From Phycisphaerales bacterium (GTDB lineage: Bacteria; Planctomycetota; Phycisphaerae; Phycisphaerales; UBA1924): a stretch of 64,000 bases of DNA. The notes beneath the pieces were generated by a model, which searched no databases, was not told the DNA's origin, and saw only the letters and a list, made by a program, of their open reading frames with translations. The position numbers and the translations under genes were made by a program. The DNA is taken from positions 62,001 to 126,000 of the forward strand of contig JADJMV010000013.1 in assembly GCA_016709445.1 (NCBI GenBank), read 5' to 3'. Positions within the stretch are counted from its first letter, which is position 1. The number at the start of each line of letters is the position of its first letter. Positions 49,092 to 57,284 of this stretch are shown here, in pieces.

Positions 49092-50291
49092 TCACCCCGA
49101 CGAAGAGTTCATCGGCTGGAATCCGCGGGCTGATAAAGCCGCGAGGGCGGCGAGCCCTTTGGCCTCCCAGGTTTCTCGTTCGACCCGGGCGCGGCGGGGG
49201 TCCGAATCGCCCGGGTCGGCGATTGCGGCCCGGATGGCATCGGCGTAGGCGGCGGGCGTCTCGGCCACGGCGATGAGGGCCTCGAACCTGGCGAGCTCTG
49301 GGAATGGGGTCGAGACGATGGGGCGGCCGACGGCGAGGTACTCCTTGAGCTTGATGGGATTGCAAGCCTGGATCCACTCGTTGCGGTTCCAGGGCATGAT
49401 CAGGACGTCGCAGGCCGACATATAGTTCGGAACATGTTCGTAATCTCGCTTCCCCAGCAGATGGACGTTGGGGAGCGAGATCCACCCCTCGGGGAGCGAG
49501 CAACCCCCGACGAGGACGAACTGGGCTTCGGGGACGAGAGCGGCGGCCTCGGCAAACAGGCGGGGGTCAAAGGTGTGGGCGTCGATGCCGCCGACGAATC
49601 CGACCCTGGGTTGCGGGATCGGGGCAAGGTCGGCGGGCTCGGCGGGCGCCTGGCCGGCCCGGGAGAATGCGTCGTAGTCGCAGCCGTGATCGATGAACTC
49701 GGCGCTGCGACATGCGGCCTGTTCCTGGCCCATCAGCCAGGAGGAGCAGAACACGGTCATGTCGGCGCGGTCCTTCAGCAGGGTGTCGAAGCCCTTGATT
49801 CGGTCGGGGTTGACGCCGTGGAACGCCTCGAAGCGGTCGGTGCGCTGGTAGACGACACCCACGGGGTGCAGACGGTCGACCACCTCGGCCCCCGGTGGGC
49901 AGGCGACCCAGACGATCGGGCGGCGGATGCCGGCGCGGCGGGCGAAGGCGCGGACCTGGAATGCGAGGGCCGCGCGGTTCAGGCCGGCGCCCAGCCCGGC
50001 GGGGGCGACGAGTGGAGAGGCGACGAAGAAGTTGTCGCGGACCCTGACGAGACCACGCTTGAGGCTCTTGAGCTTGCGGAGGACTCGCTTGAGAAACATC
50101 GAGCCCTCGCCGACGCGGGGGACGCGCATGCCGATGGAGTTGACGTAAAGCACGGGGACGACGCGGGAGAGTTCTCGCATCATCTGCATGTCGAAGTGGC
50201 CGCGGTTGTGGTACCACCAGTCCTCGCCGCCGAAGCAGATGACGCCGTCGAATTGTCGGGGTTGAGTGGGCGTGTTCATGGGTGGCGTCAT
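49092..50291 (-). CDS. Glycosyltransferase (GT-B, GT1/GT4-like)
   Basis: A 399-residue GT-B glycosyltransferase. The C-terminal half has the donor-site pattern QPRVGFVGGIDAHTFDPRL, LVGGCSLPEGWISLPNVHL, and NEWIQACNPIKLKEYLAVGRP with the expected E-x7-E-like ending (KLKEYLAVGRPIVSTPFPE). The N-terminal domain includes FGGEDWWYHNRGHFDMQMMREL and FVASPLVAPAG. It resembles the TuaH-type teichuronic acid transferases more than galactosyltransferases, but substrate is unknown. The ATG at 50291 overlaps the NDP-sugar dehydrogenase stop by 4 bp. The 184-bp region to the next gene downstream (48908-49091) has no convincing gene. Confidence 0.85.
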   Translation of the reverse strand: MTPPMNTPTQPRQFDGVICFGGEDWWYHNRGHFDMQMMRELSRVVPVLYVNSIGMRVPRVGEGSMFLKRVLRKLKSLKRGLVRVRDNFFVASPLVAPAGLGAGLNRAALAFQVRAFARRAGIRRPIVWVACPPGAEVVDRLHPVGVVYQRTDRFEAFHGVNPDRIKGFDTLLKDRADMTVFCSSWLMGQEQAACRSAEFIDHGCDYDAFSRAGQAPAEPADLAPIPQPRVGFVGGIDAHTFDPRLFAEAAALVPEAQFVLVGGCSLPEGWISLPNVHLLGKRDYEHVPNYMSACDVLIMPWNRNEWIQACNPIKLKEYLAVGRPIVSTPFPELARFEALIAVAETPAAYADAIRAAIADPGDSDPRRARVERETWEAKGLAALAALSARGFQPMNSSSG

Positions 50292-51616
50292 GCCTTGACG
50301 AGCCGGGCGCCCATCTCCGTGGCGTAGGACTGCATGGCGTTGCGTGTATCGACCACCAGCCGGGCGTGCTTGGCGATCATGGCGTAGTCGAAGTCTCGGT
50401 GGTGGGTCACGATGACGACGGCGTCGTGGGCTTTGAGATTCTCGGGCGTGAGGGGCTGGCTCTGCATGCCCAGGTCGTATCGACGCATCGGGTGGGTGCG
50501 GGGGATGTGGGGATCGGAGTAGGCGACGGTCGCGCCCCGTTGGCGGAAGAGCTCGATGATCTCGAGGGCGGGGCTCTCGCGGACGTCGTCGATGTCGGGC
50601 TTGTAAGCCAGGCCCAGGACGAGGACGCGGGCGTTGTCGATCGGCGTGCCCCGCAGAGCGAGGGCCTCGGCGGTGCGGTCGACGACGCGGGCGGGCATGG
50701 CGTGGTTGATCTGGCCGGCCAGCTCGATGAAGCGGGCCGGGGCGCCGACCTGGGCCGCCTTCCACGACAGATAGAAGGGATCGATCGGGATGCAGTGGCC
50801 CCCCAGGCCGGGGCCGGGGTAGAAGGGCATGAAACCGAAGGGCTTGGTGCTCGCGGCCTCGATCACCTCCCAGACGTCGATGCCCATGGCTTCGAGCGAG
50901 AGCTTCATCTCGTTGACGAGGGCGATGTTGACGGCACGGAAGATGTTCTCCAGCAGCTTGGCGGCCTCGGCAACCTCGGCGCTGGAGACCTCGACCACGT
51001 GCTCGATGGCGCGACGGTAGAGGGCGGCGGCGAGGCCGGTCGAGGTGGGATCCAGCCCGCCGACGAGCTTGGGGATGGTGCGGGTGGAGTGGGTCGTGCG
51101 CCCGGGGTCCTCGCGCTCGGGGCTGAAGGCGAGGAAGTAGTCGCGGCCGAGTTCGAGACCGGGGGCGGCGGCCTTGGCGATGGCATCGGCGAACTCGTGC
51201 CGCGTGGTGCCGGGATAGGTGGTGGACTCGAGGACGACGAGCTGTCCGGGCCTGAGCGCGCGGCCGATGTCCAGGCCGGCACGGAGGACGTAGGAGATAT
51301 CGGGGCGTCGGTCCTCGGTGAGGGGCGTCGGGAGACAGACGAGGATGGCGTCGGGCTCGGCGAGACGGGCGAAGTCGGTGGTGGCGTCGAAGCGGTCGGA
51401 GGCCGCGAGGGTGCGGGCGAGGTCGTCGCCGAGGTGGCGGAGGTAGTTGGTGCCTCGGGCGAGGGCCTCGATCTTGGCGGGGTCGATGTCGAAGCCGAGG
51501 AGGCGGAGGCCCCCGGCGTGCATGGCGTGGGCGAGGGGGAGGCCGACGTAGCCGAGGCCGATGACGCCAACGAGGGCGCTCCCGGAATCGATGCGTTGTC
51601 GGAGGATGGTGTGCAT
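50288..51616 (-). CDS. NDP-sugar (UDP-glucose/UDP-HexNAc type) 6-dehydrogenase
   Basis: Oxidises a UDP-sugar to the uronic acid, giving acidic precursors for the EPS. The 442-residue product has the N-terminal NAD fold (VGVIGLGYVGLPLAHAM), STTYPGTTRHEFADAI, the substrate/catalytic helix and the catalytic cysteine in GLGGHCIPIDPFYLSW. The C-terminal domain contains VLVLGLAYKPDIDDVRESPA. The last feature and length resemble WbpA/TviB, i.e. UDP-N-acetyl-glucosamine/mannosamine dehydrogenases, more than Ugd. GAAGAG precedes ATG 51616; upstream extension is not needed. It is 103 bp downstream of the Alg13-like gene. Confidence 0.9.
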   Translation of the reverse strand: MHTILRQRIDSGSALVGVIGLGYVGLPLAHAMHAGGLRLLGFDIDPAKIEALARGTNYLRHLGDDLARTLAASDRFDATTDFARLAEPDAILVCLPTPLTEDRRPDISYVLRAGLDIGRALRPGQLVVLESTTYPGTTRHEFADAIAKAAAPGLELGRDYFLAFSPEREDPGRTTHSTRTIPKLVGGLDPTSTGLAAALYRRAIEHVVEVSSAEVAEAAKLLENIFRAVNIALVNEMKLSLEAMGIDVWEVIEAASTKPFGFMPFYPGPGLGGHCIPIDPFYLSWKAAQVGAPARFIELAGQINHAMPARVVDRTAEALALRGTPIDNARVLVLGLAYKPDIDDVRESPALEIIELFRQRGATVAYSDPHIPRTHPMRRYDLGMQSQPLTPENLKAHDAVVIVTHHRDFDYAMIAKHARLVVDTRNAMQSYATEMGARLVKA

Positions 51617-51719
51617 GGTGCTCTTCACCGCAGTGGCGGCCGATTTTCGCCTGGTCGGGAAGAGTAGGGCATCGGGCTGGGGATCCTGCGCCGCGCGATG
51701 CGCTCGACCGTGCGATGTT

Positions 51720-52199
51720 TCAGGGGCTGTCGATGAACTCGCGGATGGCCTTGATGAGGGTGGGGGCGGCGAAGGGGGGGATCGGCTCCCCTGCCTGGAG
51801 ATCGGCGAGGCCATCGAGAATCGCGGGCAGCTCGGTTTCGTCGTGGGCGACGAAGACACCGGTTCGCCCCTCGAATCGCGCGGCCGTGGCGAGCTGGTGG
51901 TCGTTGCGCTGCTCTCCCAGCGCGGCGCGGCGGGGCATGATGACGATCGGCTTGCCGTAGGTGAGGGCGGTGATGATGGAGCCCATGCCGGCGTGGGCGA
52001 CGATGGCGGCGGCCTCGCGGGCCCGCGCGGCGAACTCGCCGGGATCCACGAAGGCTTTCCACTCGATGTGGCGGGGGATCCACTCGCTTGGACCGATTTG
52101 GGCAAAGACGTCGGCCCGTCCGGTGCGTCCTGCCCACTCGTCGATGGGGCGGACCATGCGGTCGAAGGCGAGCTGCGTGCCGACGGTGACGAAGATCAC
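51720..52199 (-). CDS. Alg13/PssE-like glycosyltransferase catalytic half
   Basis: A 159-residue GT28 C-terminal domain: VIFVTVGTQLAFDRMVRPID, then IVAHAGMGSIITALTYGKPIVI with the UDP-binding His and Gly pattern, and NDHQLATAARF. This is the soluble half of a two-protein glycosyltransferase; the membrane-anchoring partner is encoded just upstream. GTG 52199 overlaps that partner's TGA (GTGA). As in PssD/PssE pairs, they likely add the second sugar of the repeat. Alg13-like standing alone does not tell the sugar. Confidence 0.82.
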   Translation of the reverse strand: MIFVTVGTQLAFDRMVRPIDEWAGRTGRADVFAQIGPSEWIPRHIEWKAFVDPGEFAARAREAAAIVAHAGMGSIITALTYGKPIVIMPRRAALGEQRNDHQLATAARFEGRTGVFVAHDETELPAILDGLADLQAGEPIPPFAAPTLIKAIREFIDSP

Positions 52200-52669
52200 A
52201 GGACGCTCCCTTCGCAGCGCGGGCCCTGGGGCGTGGCCAGCTGGGGCCATTGGGTGAGGTAGAGGTCGGCGTACTTCCCAACCATGCGCCCGGTCAGGGA
52301 GAGCTCCTCGGCGTTGGCGATCGAGTCGATCCAGATGGTGCGGGCACCGAGGAGCTTGCCGAAGCGGAGGGCGAAGTAGCCCGCGGCGGCGCCGGTCGAG
52401 ATGACCACCTTGGGTCGGAGTCGGAGCAGGGTCCAGAGCACGCGGAGGGCCATCCGGGCGACACCGATCTTGTCCCAGCGGTTGGCGTCGTTGACGAGGT
52501 GGAGCGTGGCGCCGGGTTCGAGTTCCTTGGCGTATTCGGCGAGGGTGGTGAGGTAGTGGACCTCGCAGTGCTCCCAGGCGGGGCGCATGCGGCGGAGCTG
52601 CACGAAGTGGCCGCCGCCGGAGGCGACGGCGAGGACGCGCGTCCTGCGCGGGGCCGGTGTCGGGCTCAT
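52196..52669 (-). CDS. Alg14/PssD-like glycosyltransferase anchoring half
   Basis: A 157-residue Alg14-like protein: RVLAVASGGGHFVQLRRMRPAW, LHLVNDANRW, PKVVISTGAAAGYFALRFGK and TIWIDSIANAEELSLTGRM. The family binds the membrane and the Alg13-like catalytic subunit. The gene overlaps its neighbours by 4 bp at both ends (ATGA), so all three are presumably translated together: GT2, Alg14-like and Alg13-like. Confidence 0.82.
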   Translation of the reverse strand: MSPTPAPRRTRVLAVASGGGHFVQLRRMRPAWEHCEVHYLTTLAEYAKELEPGATLHLVNDANRWDKIGVARMALRVLWTLLRLRPKVVISTGAAAGYFALRFGKLLGARTIWIDSIANAEELSLTGRMVGKYADLYLTQWPQLATPQGPRCEGSVL

Positions 52670-53637
52670 GCGGCGACTCCGTTGGCGGGGTTGGGGCCGG
52701 CGGCCATGAGCGCGCCGGCCTCGCGCCACTCGCGCCGGCGGGCGAAGATCGTGCGCCAGGTGCGGGCGAGCTCGCGGTGTCGGACGCTGAGGGGGGAGAG
52801 GAGCGTGCTGCGGGCGAGCTTGTTGAGGGCCCAGAGGTCGAGGCATCGGGTACCGAGGGCGGCCTTCCAGGCGGGCCAGTGCTTGCGGAGGAGCTGCGCG
52901 CGGCCCTTGTACTGGCGGATGGTCTGCTCGACGACGACGCGGTCGGAGGCGCCGCCGTAGTGGATGATCGTGGCGTCGGGGATCGCGATGGGTCGGGCGC
53001 CGAGAGCGCGGGCGCGGAGGCATAGGTCGAATTCCTCGGCGTACATGCGGAAGCGATCGTCGAAGCCACCGAGGGCCTCCCAGAGCGTCCGCTCGATGAG
53101 CAGGAAGCAGCCGGAGATGATGGGGACCTCGCGGATCGTCGAGCGGTCCCAAGCGCCGAGCGACTCGGGGTCGAAGAGCGTGGAGCGTTTGAACAGCGAG
53201 CCGAGCCCGGAGCCGCGGCAGAACATGCTCCAGAGCGTGGGCTCGCCCCAGGCGCTGGCGCGGTTGAGAGCGAGGTCCGGGAAGAGGGTGCGTCCGCCGT
53301 AGACGCGGTGTTCGGGGTGGGCCTTGGCGAATTCGACGAGGGTGTCGATGGCGTGGTCGAGGGTGACGGTGTCGGGGTTGAGGAGCAGTATGGATTCGCC
53401 CCGGGCGTCGCGGGCGCCGATGTTGTTGCCGGGGCCGAAGCCGATGTTCTCGGCGAGCCGGACGAGCCGGACGGCGGGGAATTCGGCGGCGATCGCGTCG
53501 GCGGAGCCGTCGGAGGAGGCGTTGTCGACGACGATGATCTCGCTGGAGACGCGGGTGGTCTCGCGCATGGCGGAGCGGACGGCCTCGAGCGTCAGCTCGC
53601 GGGTGTTGTAGCTCACGATGAGGATGGTGACGTCCAT
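52666..53637 (-). CDS. Glycosyltransferase family 2 (rhamnosyltransferase-like)
   Basis: A 323-residue GT2 (GT-A) transferase. It starts VTILIVSYNTRELTLEAVRS, with the nucleotide pocket VDNASSDGSADAIAAEF and RLAENIGFGPGNNIGA. The DxD-like metal site lies in ESILLLNPDTVTLDHAI, and ISGCFLLIERTLWEALGGFD ends the acceptor domain. The pattern is close to WbbL-type rhamnosyltransferases, which fits the rfb genes at 31-35 kb, but the sugar is inferred. ATG 53637 lies 8 bp after the NodZ-like stop on the same strand. Confidence 0.85.
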   Translation of the reverse strand: MDVTILIVSYNTRELTLEAVRSAMRETTRVSSEIIVVDNASSDGSADAIAAEFPAVRLVRLAENIGFGPGNNIGARDARGESILLLNPDTVTLDHAIDTLVEFAKAHPEHRVYGGRTLFPDLALNRASAWGEPTLWSMFCRGSGLGSLFKRSTLFDPESLGAWDRSTIREVPIISGCFLLIERTLWEALGGFDDRFRMYAEEFDLCLRARALGARPIAIPDATIIHYGGASDRVVVEQTIRQYKGRAQLLRKHWPAWKAALGTRCLDLWALNKLARSTLLSPLSVRHRELARTWRTIFARRREWREAGALMAAGPNPANGVAA

Positions 53638-53645
53638 GGGCGGGC

Positions 53646-54628
53646 TCAGGCGGTGAAGCGGCGGAGGAATCGTTTGGCGATCATGCCCGGGTCGCGGCGG
53701 TCGACGTCGGTGGTGCGTTCATCGGGGATCTTCGAGATCAGGCGGGAGATCTCGGAGAAGGTGGAGCGGCTGGCGTAGACGAGGGCGTCGCAACAGGCCA
53801 GCAGATACATGTCGACGAGCGCTTCCACGCCGTTGGCGACCGGGTCGGCGCATGCATCGTTCTGGTGCATCGTGGCTCCTTCGGGCGGGAACCACTTGGG
53901 GGTGGTGATGACGTTCCGGAACTGGCGTCGGTAGTCTTCCTCGACGCGCTTGTTGTCGGTCGCGAGGAACACCGCGGCGTCGGGCATCTCCCGCAGCCGC
54001 TCGCGGACCGCGGCCTGGAGCTTGCCGAGGTCGGTGGTTCGGTCGGTGTAGCGGACATGGACGCCGACGACCCGTTGGGGCCAGCCACTCCGCGTGAACT
54101 CCTGGATCCGGCTGTGGACCGCGTCGTTGAGGGGGAGTTCTTCGCGCAGGGCCTTCCGGGCGATCTGCTCGATCCCGAGCCCTTCATAGCCGGGGAGGCG
54201 CTTGCGGACGAGGGGGGCGATCGCCTCGAAGCGGCCCATGTAGTACCAGAACACCACGAGCGGTTGGGGTATTGCGCCCGCGACGGATCGATCGAGTACT
54301 TCTTGTGGATTGTGAGGCTGGAGTGCTTGTCGGGGTCGTAGGCGTGGAGCATCTCGCTGACCGACTGGTCGAGGTGGCCCCGCCACGCCGGCGGGTAGAC
54401 CTCGCCCGATTCGGCGGGCGGCTCGGCGAGCACCTCGGGATTCTCAAAGAAGTGGAAGAACGAGTTCTCCTTGGAGCGGGAGTAGGCATTGTCGCGCCAG
54501 TCGACATAGGGCCGGCGGCCCACGGCCTTGGCCCAGAGGATGCCGCTGGCGGCGCAGAGCATCCGGTTGCCCATGCCGCCCTTGGTCTTGATGAAGCACA
54601 CGCCCGGTGCGGGGCTTTGGTTGCTCAT
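53646..54628 (-). CDS. NodZ-like fucosyltransferase (GT23-like), frameshifted
   Basis: The N-terminus (ATG 54628, overlapping the O-antigen ligase stop by 4 bp) reads CFIKTKGGMGNRMLCAASGI, the GDP-sugar site of NodZ-like fucosyltransferases. The C-terminal two-thirds, in another frame, gives VVGVHVRYTDRTTDLGKL and FLATDNKRVEEDYRRQF, and then ACCDALVYASRSTFSEI, all NodZ features. One base is missing at about 54261-54265 (AACCG for AACCCG); adding a C joins SRAQYPN to PLVVFWYYMGRFEAIA. Either a sequence error or a real inactivating mutation. Product otherwise ~327 residues. Substrate: GDP-fucose or another GDP-deoxysugar, by inference. Confidence 0.72.
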
Positions 54629-55977
54629 GACGCGAGCCTCGGTGGGGTGGGAGTGGGGGCCGGCGGACGGAAGTGCCCGAGCGAGACGCCCATGCCGAGC
54701 AGGTATCCGAAGAGAACGAAGGCGCTTCCCCAGAGATGGACCGTGACGGCGGCGATGGACAGGCCGATGAAGCTCACGAGCCACCCCATCTTGAGCGGCT
54801 TGAGCCCGGCGTAGGGCAGCCGGGCGACACGGTAGATCGCGAGCAGGGCGACGGCGAGCAGGGCGCCGACGCCGGGGAGCCCGTACCGCATGGCGGTGAG
54901 CAGCCAGAAGTTGTCCACGCTGGTGTTGGGCCACCAATCGGGCGCGGTGGTCCACGCGTTCATCCCGATGCCGAATGCCGGGGTGAGCCTGACCTGCGCG
55001 GACCCGATGTCCCAGATGAGCTTGCGGTCGTAGCCGGTCTGCGGGTTGAAGGTGGCGTAGCTGATGAAGACGGTCATCGGATCGCGGTTGGACAGCGCAT
55101 CGATGGCGACGTAGGCGAACACCATGCCCAGGAGCAGGATCCACCAGCGGCCGCGGAAGGCGCGGGTGGCGACGTCCCACCCGATGATCATGCACTGGAC
55201 GCTGCAGGCCATCAGGGGCCCGGTGGAGAGCGAGGCGAAGGCGGCGCAGACGACCGCGAGGGCTCTCCAGAGGCGGCGGAAGGAGAGCGAGCGTGCGGTC
55301 GGTGCGAGGTACCAGACGAAGCCGAGTGCGGAGGCGCAGAACACGCCGTAGAGGATGGGGTGGTCGAAGGGGCCGAAGGCCCTGGTCAGGCCGAAGCGGG
55401 GCTCGACACCGGCGGTGCTCCTGGGCGAGAAGATCATGCCGAACGCATCGCGGATGAAGTGGCGCCCCGTGATCATCTCCGGGAAGGCGAGCAGCGCCAT
55501 CGCGATGATGAACTGAAAGAACCGGCGCGTGAAGAAGACCAGATGTGCAGGGGACAGGGTGAGAGCGCGCCCGACGAGGTAGCTGCCGAAGAACTCGATC
55601 GTGTAACTCCCCGCGGGCTGCAGGGCCCCGGTGATCCCGTGCGCCTTGACGAGCGCAACCCACGCCCAGAGGGCGTGGAAGACGACGAAGGCATCGGCGG
55701 CGCGAGCGCCGAGCCGGCGGTCGCTCACGACGCGGGCCATGGCCGGGATGAGCCCGAGCATGAGGAACACCCGCTGAGGGGAGAGCACCAGCGAGCCGAG
55801 GGAGAACTGCGCCTCGGGTGGGGCGAGCAGCACCAGCAGGAACCCCGTGATGAGCCATCGGTCTGTCGGGTTGACGGTCGCGCGGTGCGGCGCGGGCCTG
55901 CCGGTCGGGGCGCCGGCGGGCCGGGACGGCTGCGCCGTGCCCCTGTCTGGAGCGGGTTGGAGCATCGCAGCGGGCAT
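54625..55977 (-). CDS. O-antigen ligase/Wzy-type polymerase
   Basis: A 450-residue polytopic protein of the Wzy/WaaL superfamily. About ten hydrophobic stretches are visible, e.g. WLITGFLLVLLAPPEAQFSL and FFQFIIAMALLAFPEMITG. The large periplasmic-type loop lies between KLIWDIGSAQVRLTPAFGIG and NTSVDNFWLLTAMRYGLPG; that second segment is the typical family signature. The first 35 residues are a Pro/Ala/Arg-rich disordered lead. It would polymerise or ligate the repeat exported by the Wzx flippase encoded four genes away. It starts 6 bp after the methyltransferase. Confidence 0.82.
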   Translation of the reverse strand: MPAAMLQPAPDRGTAQPSRPAGAPTGRPAPHRATVNPTDRWLITGFLLVLLAPPEAQFSLGSLVLSPQRVFLMLGLIPAMARVVSDRRLGARAADAFVVFHALWAWVALVKAHGITGALQPAGSYTIEFFGSYLVGRALTLSPAHLVFFTRRFFQFIIAMALLAFPEMITGRHFIRDAFGMIFSPRSTAGVEPRFGLTRAFGPFDHPILYGVFCASALGFVWYLAPTARSLSFRRLWRALAVVCAAFASLSTGPLMACSVQCMIIGWDVATRAFRGRWWILLLGMVFAYVAIDALSNRDPMTVFISYATFNPQTGYDRKLIWDIGSAQVRLTPAFGIGMNAWTTAPDWWPNTSVDNFWLLTAMRYGLPGVGALLAVALLAIYRVARLPYAGLKPLKMGWLVSFIGLSIAAVTVHLWGSAFVLFGYLLGMGVSLGHFRPPAPTPTPPRLAS

Positions 55978-55983
55978 GGGGTG

Positions 55984-56691
55984 CTAGGTGCGCTCCCCCG
56001 GTTTCACGCCGCGCAGGATGACCTGGCTGGCAAAGAATTCCCGGAAGAGGTGCAGGGCGGCCATGGAGAGATACTTCTCCCGCCGCCGCCAGATGCGGTA
56101 GTCGATGGCGTCGGTCCTGAGCCCGACCTGCCCGAACCACTCCTCGATCATGCGCCGGGTGGTCATGCGGAGATGGGTGCGGTCGAAAATGCCCGCGTCG
56201 GTGTAGCGGACGTGGCCCCGCAGGAAGAGGGCCGCGAGGACTGAGTGGTGGCGGAAGTTGGGGACGCTGACGACCACGCACCCGCCGGGCACGAGCAGCG
56301 ACACGTGCTGGCCCAGCACGGCGACGGGGTCGGCGATGTGCTCCAACACGTCGGCGTAGATCACGCAGTCGAAAGCCCGCCCCGCGAGCTGGGCGTTGAT
56401 CTGGTTGACATCGCCCTCGAGCATCTCGAGCCCGTTCTCGCGTGCCGCGAGCGCCGCCTCGTGGTCGAGTTCGATCCCCGTCACCGAGCACCCTCGCTTG
56501 ACCAGCTCGGCCTCGGTACGCCCCGACCCGCACCCGACGCTGAGGAAGCGCTCCGCGGACGCCGGGACCATGGCCAGGACGTCGGTCCGGAGGTGGACGA
56601 AGTACTTCTTTCGGCCCTCGCTGGGCTCCTCGGCGGAATGCCGCGGGGAGGGGACGGTTCGGGCCGGGCCGGTCATCTCGGCTGCGGGCAT
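55984..56691 (-). CDS. SAM-dependent methyltransferase (class I)
   Basis: A 235-residue methyltransferase: FLSVGCGSGRTEAELVKRG (motif I, SAM binding), VTGIELDHEAALAARENG, CVIYADVLEHIADP (post II) and LLVPGGCVVVSVPNF (motif III). It resembles Methyltransf_11/23 sugar methylases found in EPS loci. GGAAGAACC precedes ATG 56691. Its stop is 6 bp from the polymerase, and its start overlaps the acetyltransferase gene by 19 bp. It probably decorates a sugar, but the acceptor is unknown. Confidence 0.85.
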   Translation of the reverse strand: MPAAEMTGPARTVPSPRHSAEEPSEGRKKYFVHLRTDVLAMVPASAERFLSVGCGSGRTEAELVKRGCSVTGIELDHEAALAARENGLEMLEGDVNQINAQLAGRAFDCVIYADVLEHIADPVAVLGQHVSLLVPGGCVVVSVPNFRHHSVLAALFLRGHVRYTDAGIFDRTHLRMTTRRMIEEWFGQVGLRTDAIDYRIWRRREKYLSMAALHLFREFFASQVILRGVKPGERT

Positions 56692-57284
56692 GGTTCTTCC
56701 ACCCTCTCCCAGAGGCCGGTCGCCTCGTTGAATGCGCGGATGGGTCGCGCGGGGGCGCCGGCGACGATGGTCCGCGGCGGGACGCTCGAGGTCACCACGG
56801 CGTTGGCCGCGACGATGCTGTTTCGCCCGATCCGCAGCTCGCCCCGGTTCGAGACCACGCAGGCGCCGAAGCCGATCCAGCACCCGGACTCGACGACGAT
56901 GGTCCCGCCTTCGGTGACCCCCTGATGCAGGATCGGCCGTTCGACGTCCTCGAACTCGTGGGCGTGGTCCATGATGAGGACCTGCGGCCCGGTGACGACG
57001 GCCTCCTCGATCCGGATGGAGTTCTTCGCGCTGATCACGTTGTTGCGCCCGATGGCGCACCCGGGCGCCAGCGTCAGGGCCCCGTCGGGGGCATCCGGGG
57101 TAGGGACGTTGAGCCAGGCCGACCGCTCGACCACGCACCCGGCGCCCAGCCGGATCTGGCCGGGGCGGCACTGGCGGAAGTCCACCGACCAATGGAGCCA
57201 CGCCCCGGGATCAACGCCCGACCATCCTCCGAACCATCGCATGGTCGCGGTCCGGGTTCTCGAGATGGCATTACCCGGCTTCAT
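56673..57284 (-). CDS. Left-handed beta-helix acetyltransferase (WcaF/maltose-acetyltransferase-like)
   Basis: A ~203-residue acyltransferase with hexapeptide repeats: IRLGAGCVVERSAWLN, LTLAPGCAIGRNNVI, then VLIMDHAHEFEDVERP with the active-site His, and GCWIGFGACVVSNRGELRIG and NSIVAANAVVTSSVPP. It likely O-acetylates sugars using acetyl-CoA. The start is uncertain: ATG 57284 overlaps the flippase by 14 bp with no clear Shine-Dalgarno, and 57242 is an alternative beginning MRWFGGWSG. The overlap with the methyltransferase indicates coupling. Confidence 0.8.
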   Translation of the reverse strand: MKPGNAISRTRTATMRWFGGWSGVDPGAWLHWSVDFRQCRPGQIRLGAGCVVERSAWLNVPTPDAPDGALTLAPGCAIGRNNVISAKNSIRIEEAVVTGPQVLIMDHAHEFEDVERPILHQGVTEGGTIVVESGCWIGFGACVVSNRGELRIGRNSIVAANAVVTSSVPPRTIVAGAPARPIRAFNEATGLWERVEEPCPQPR

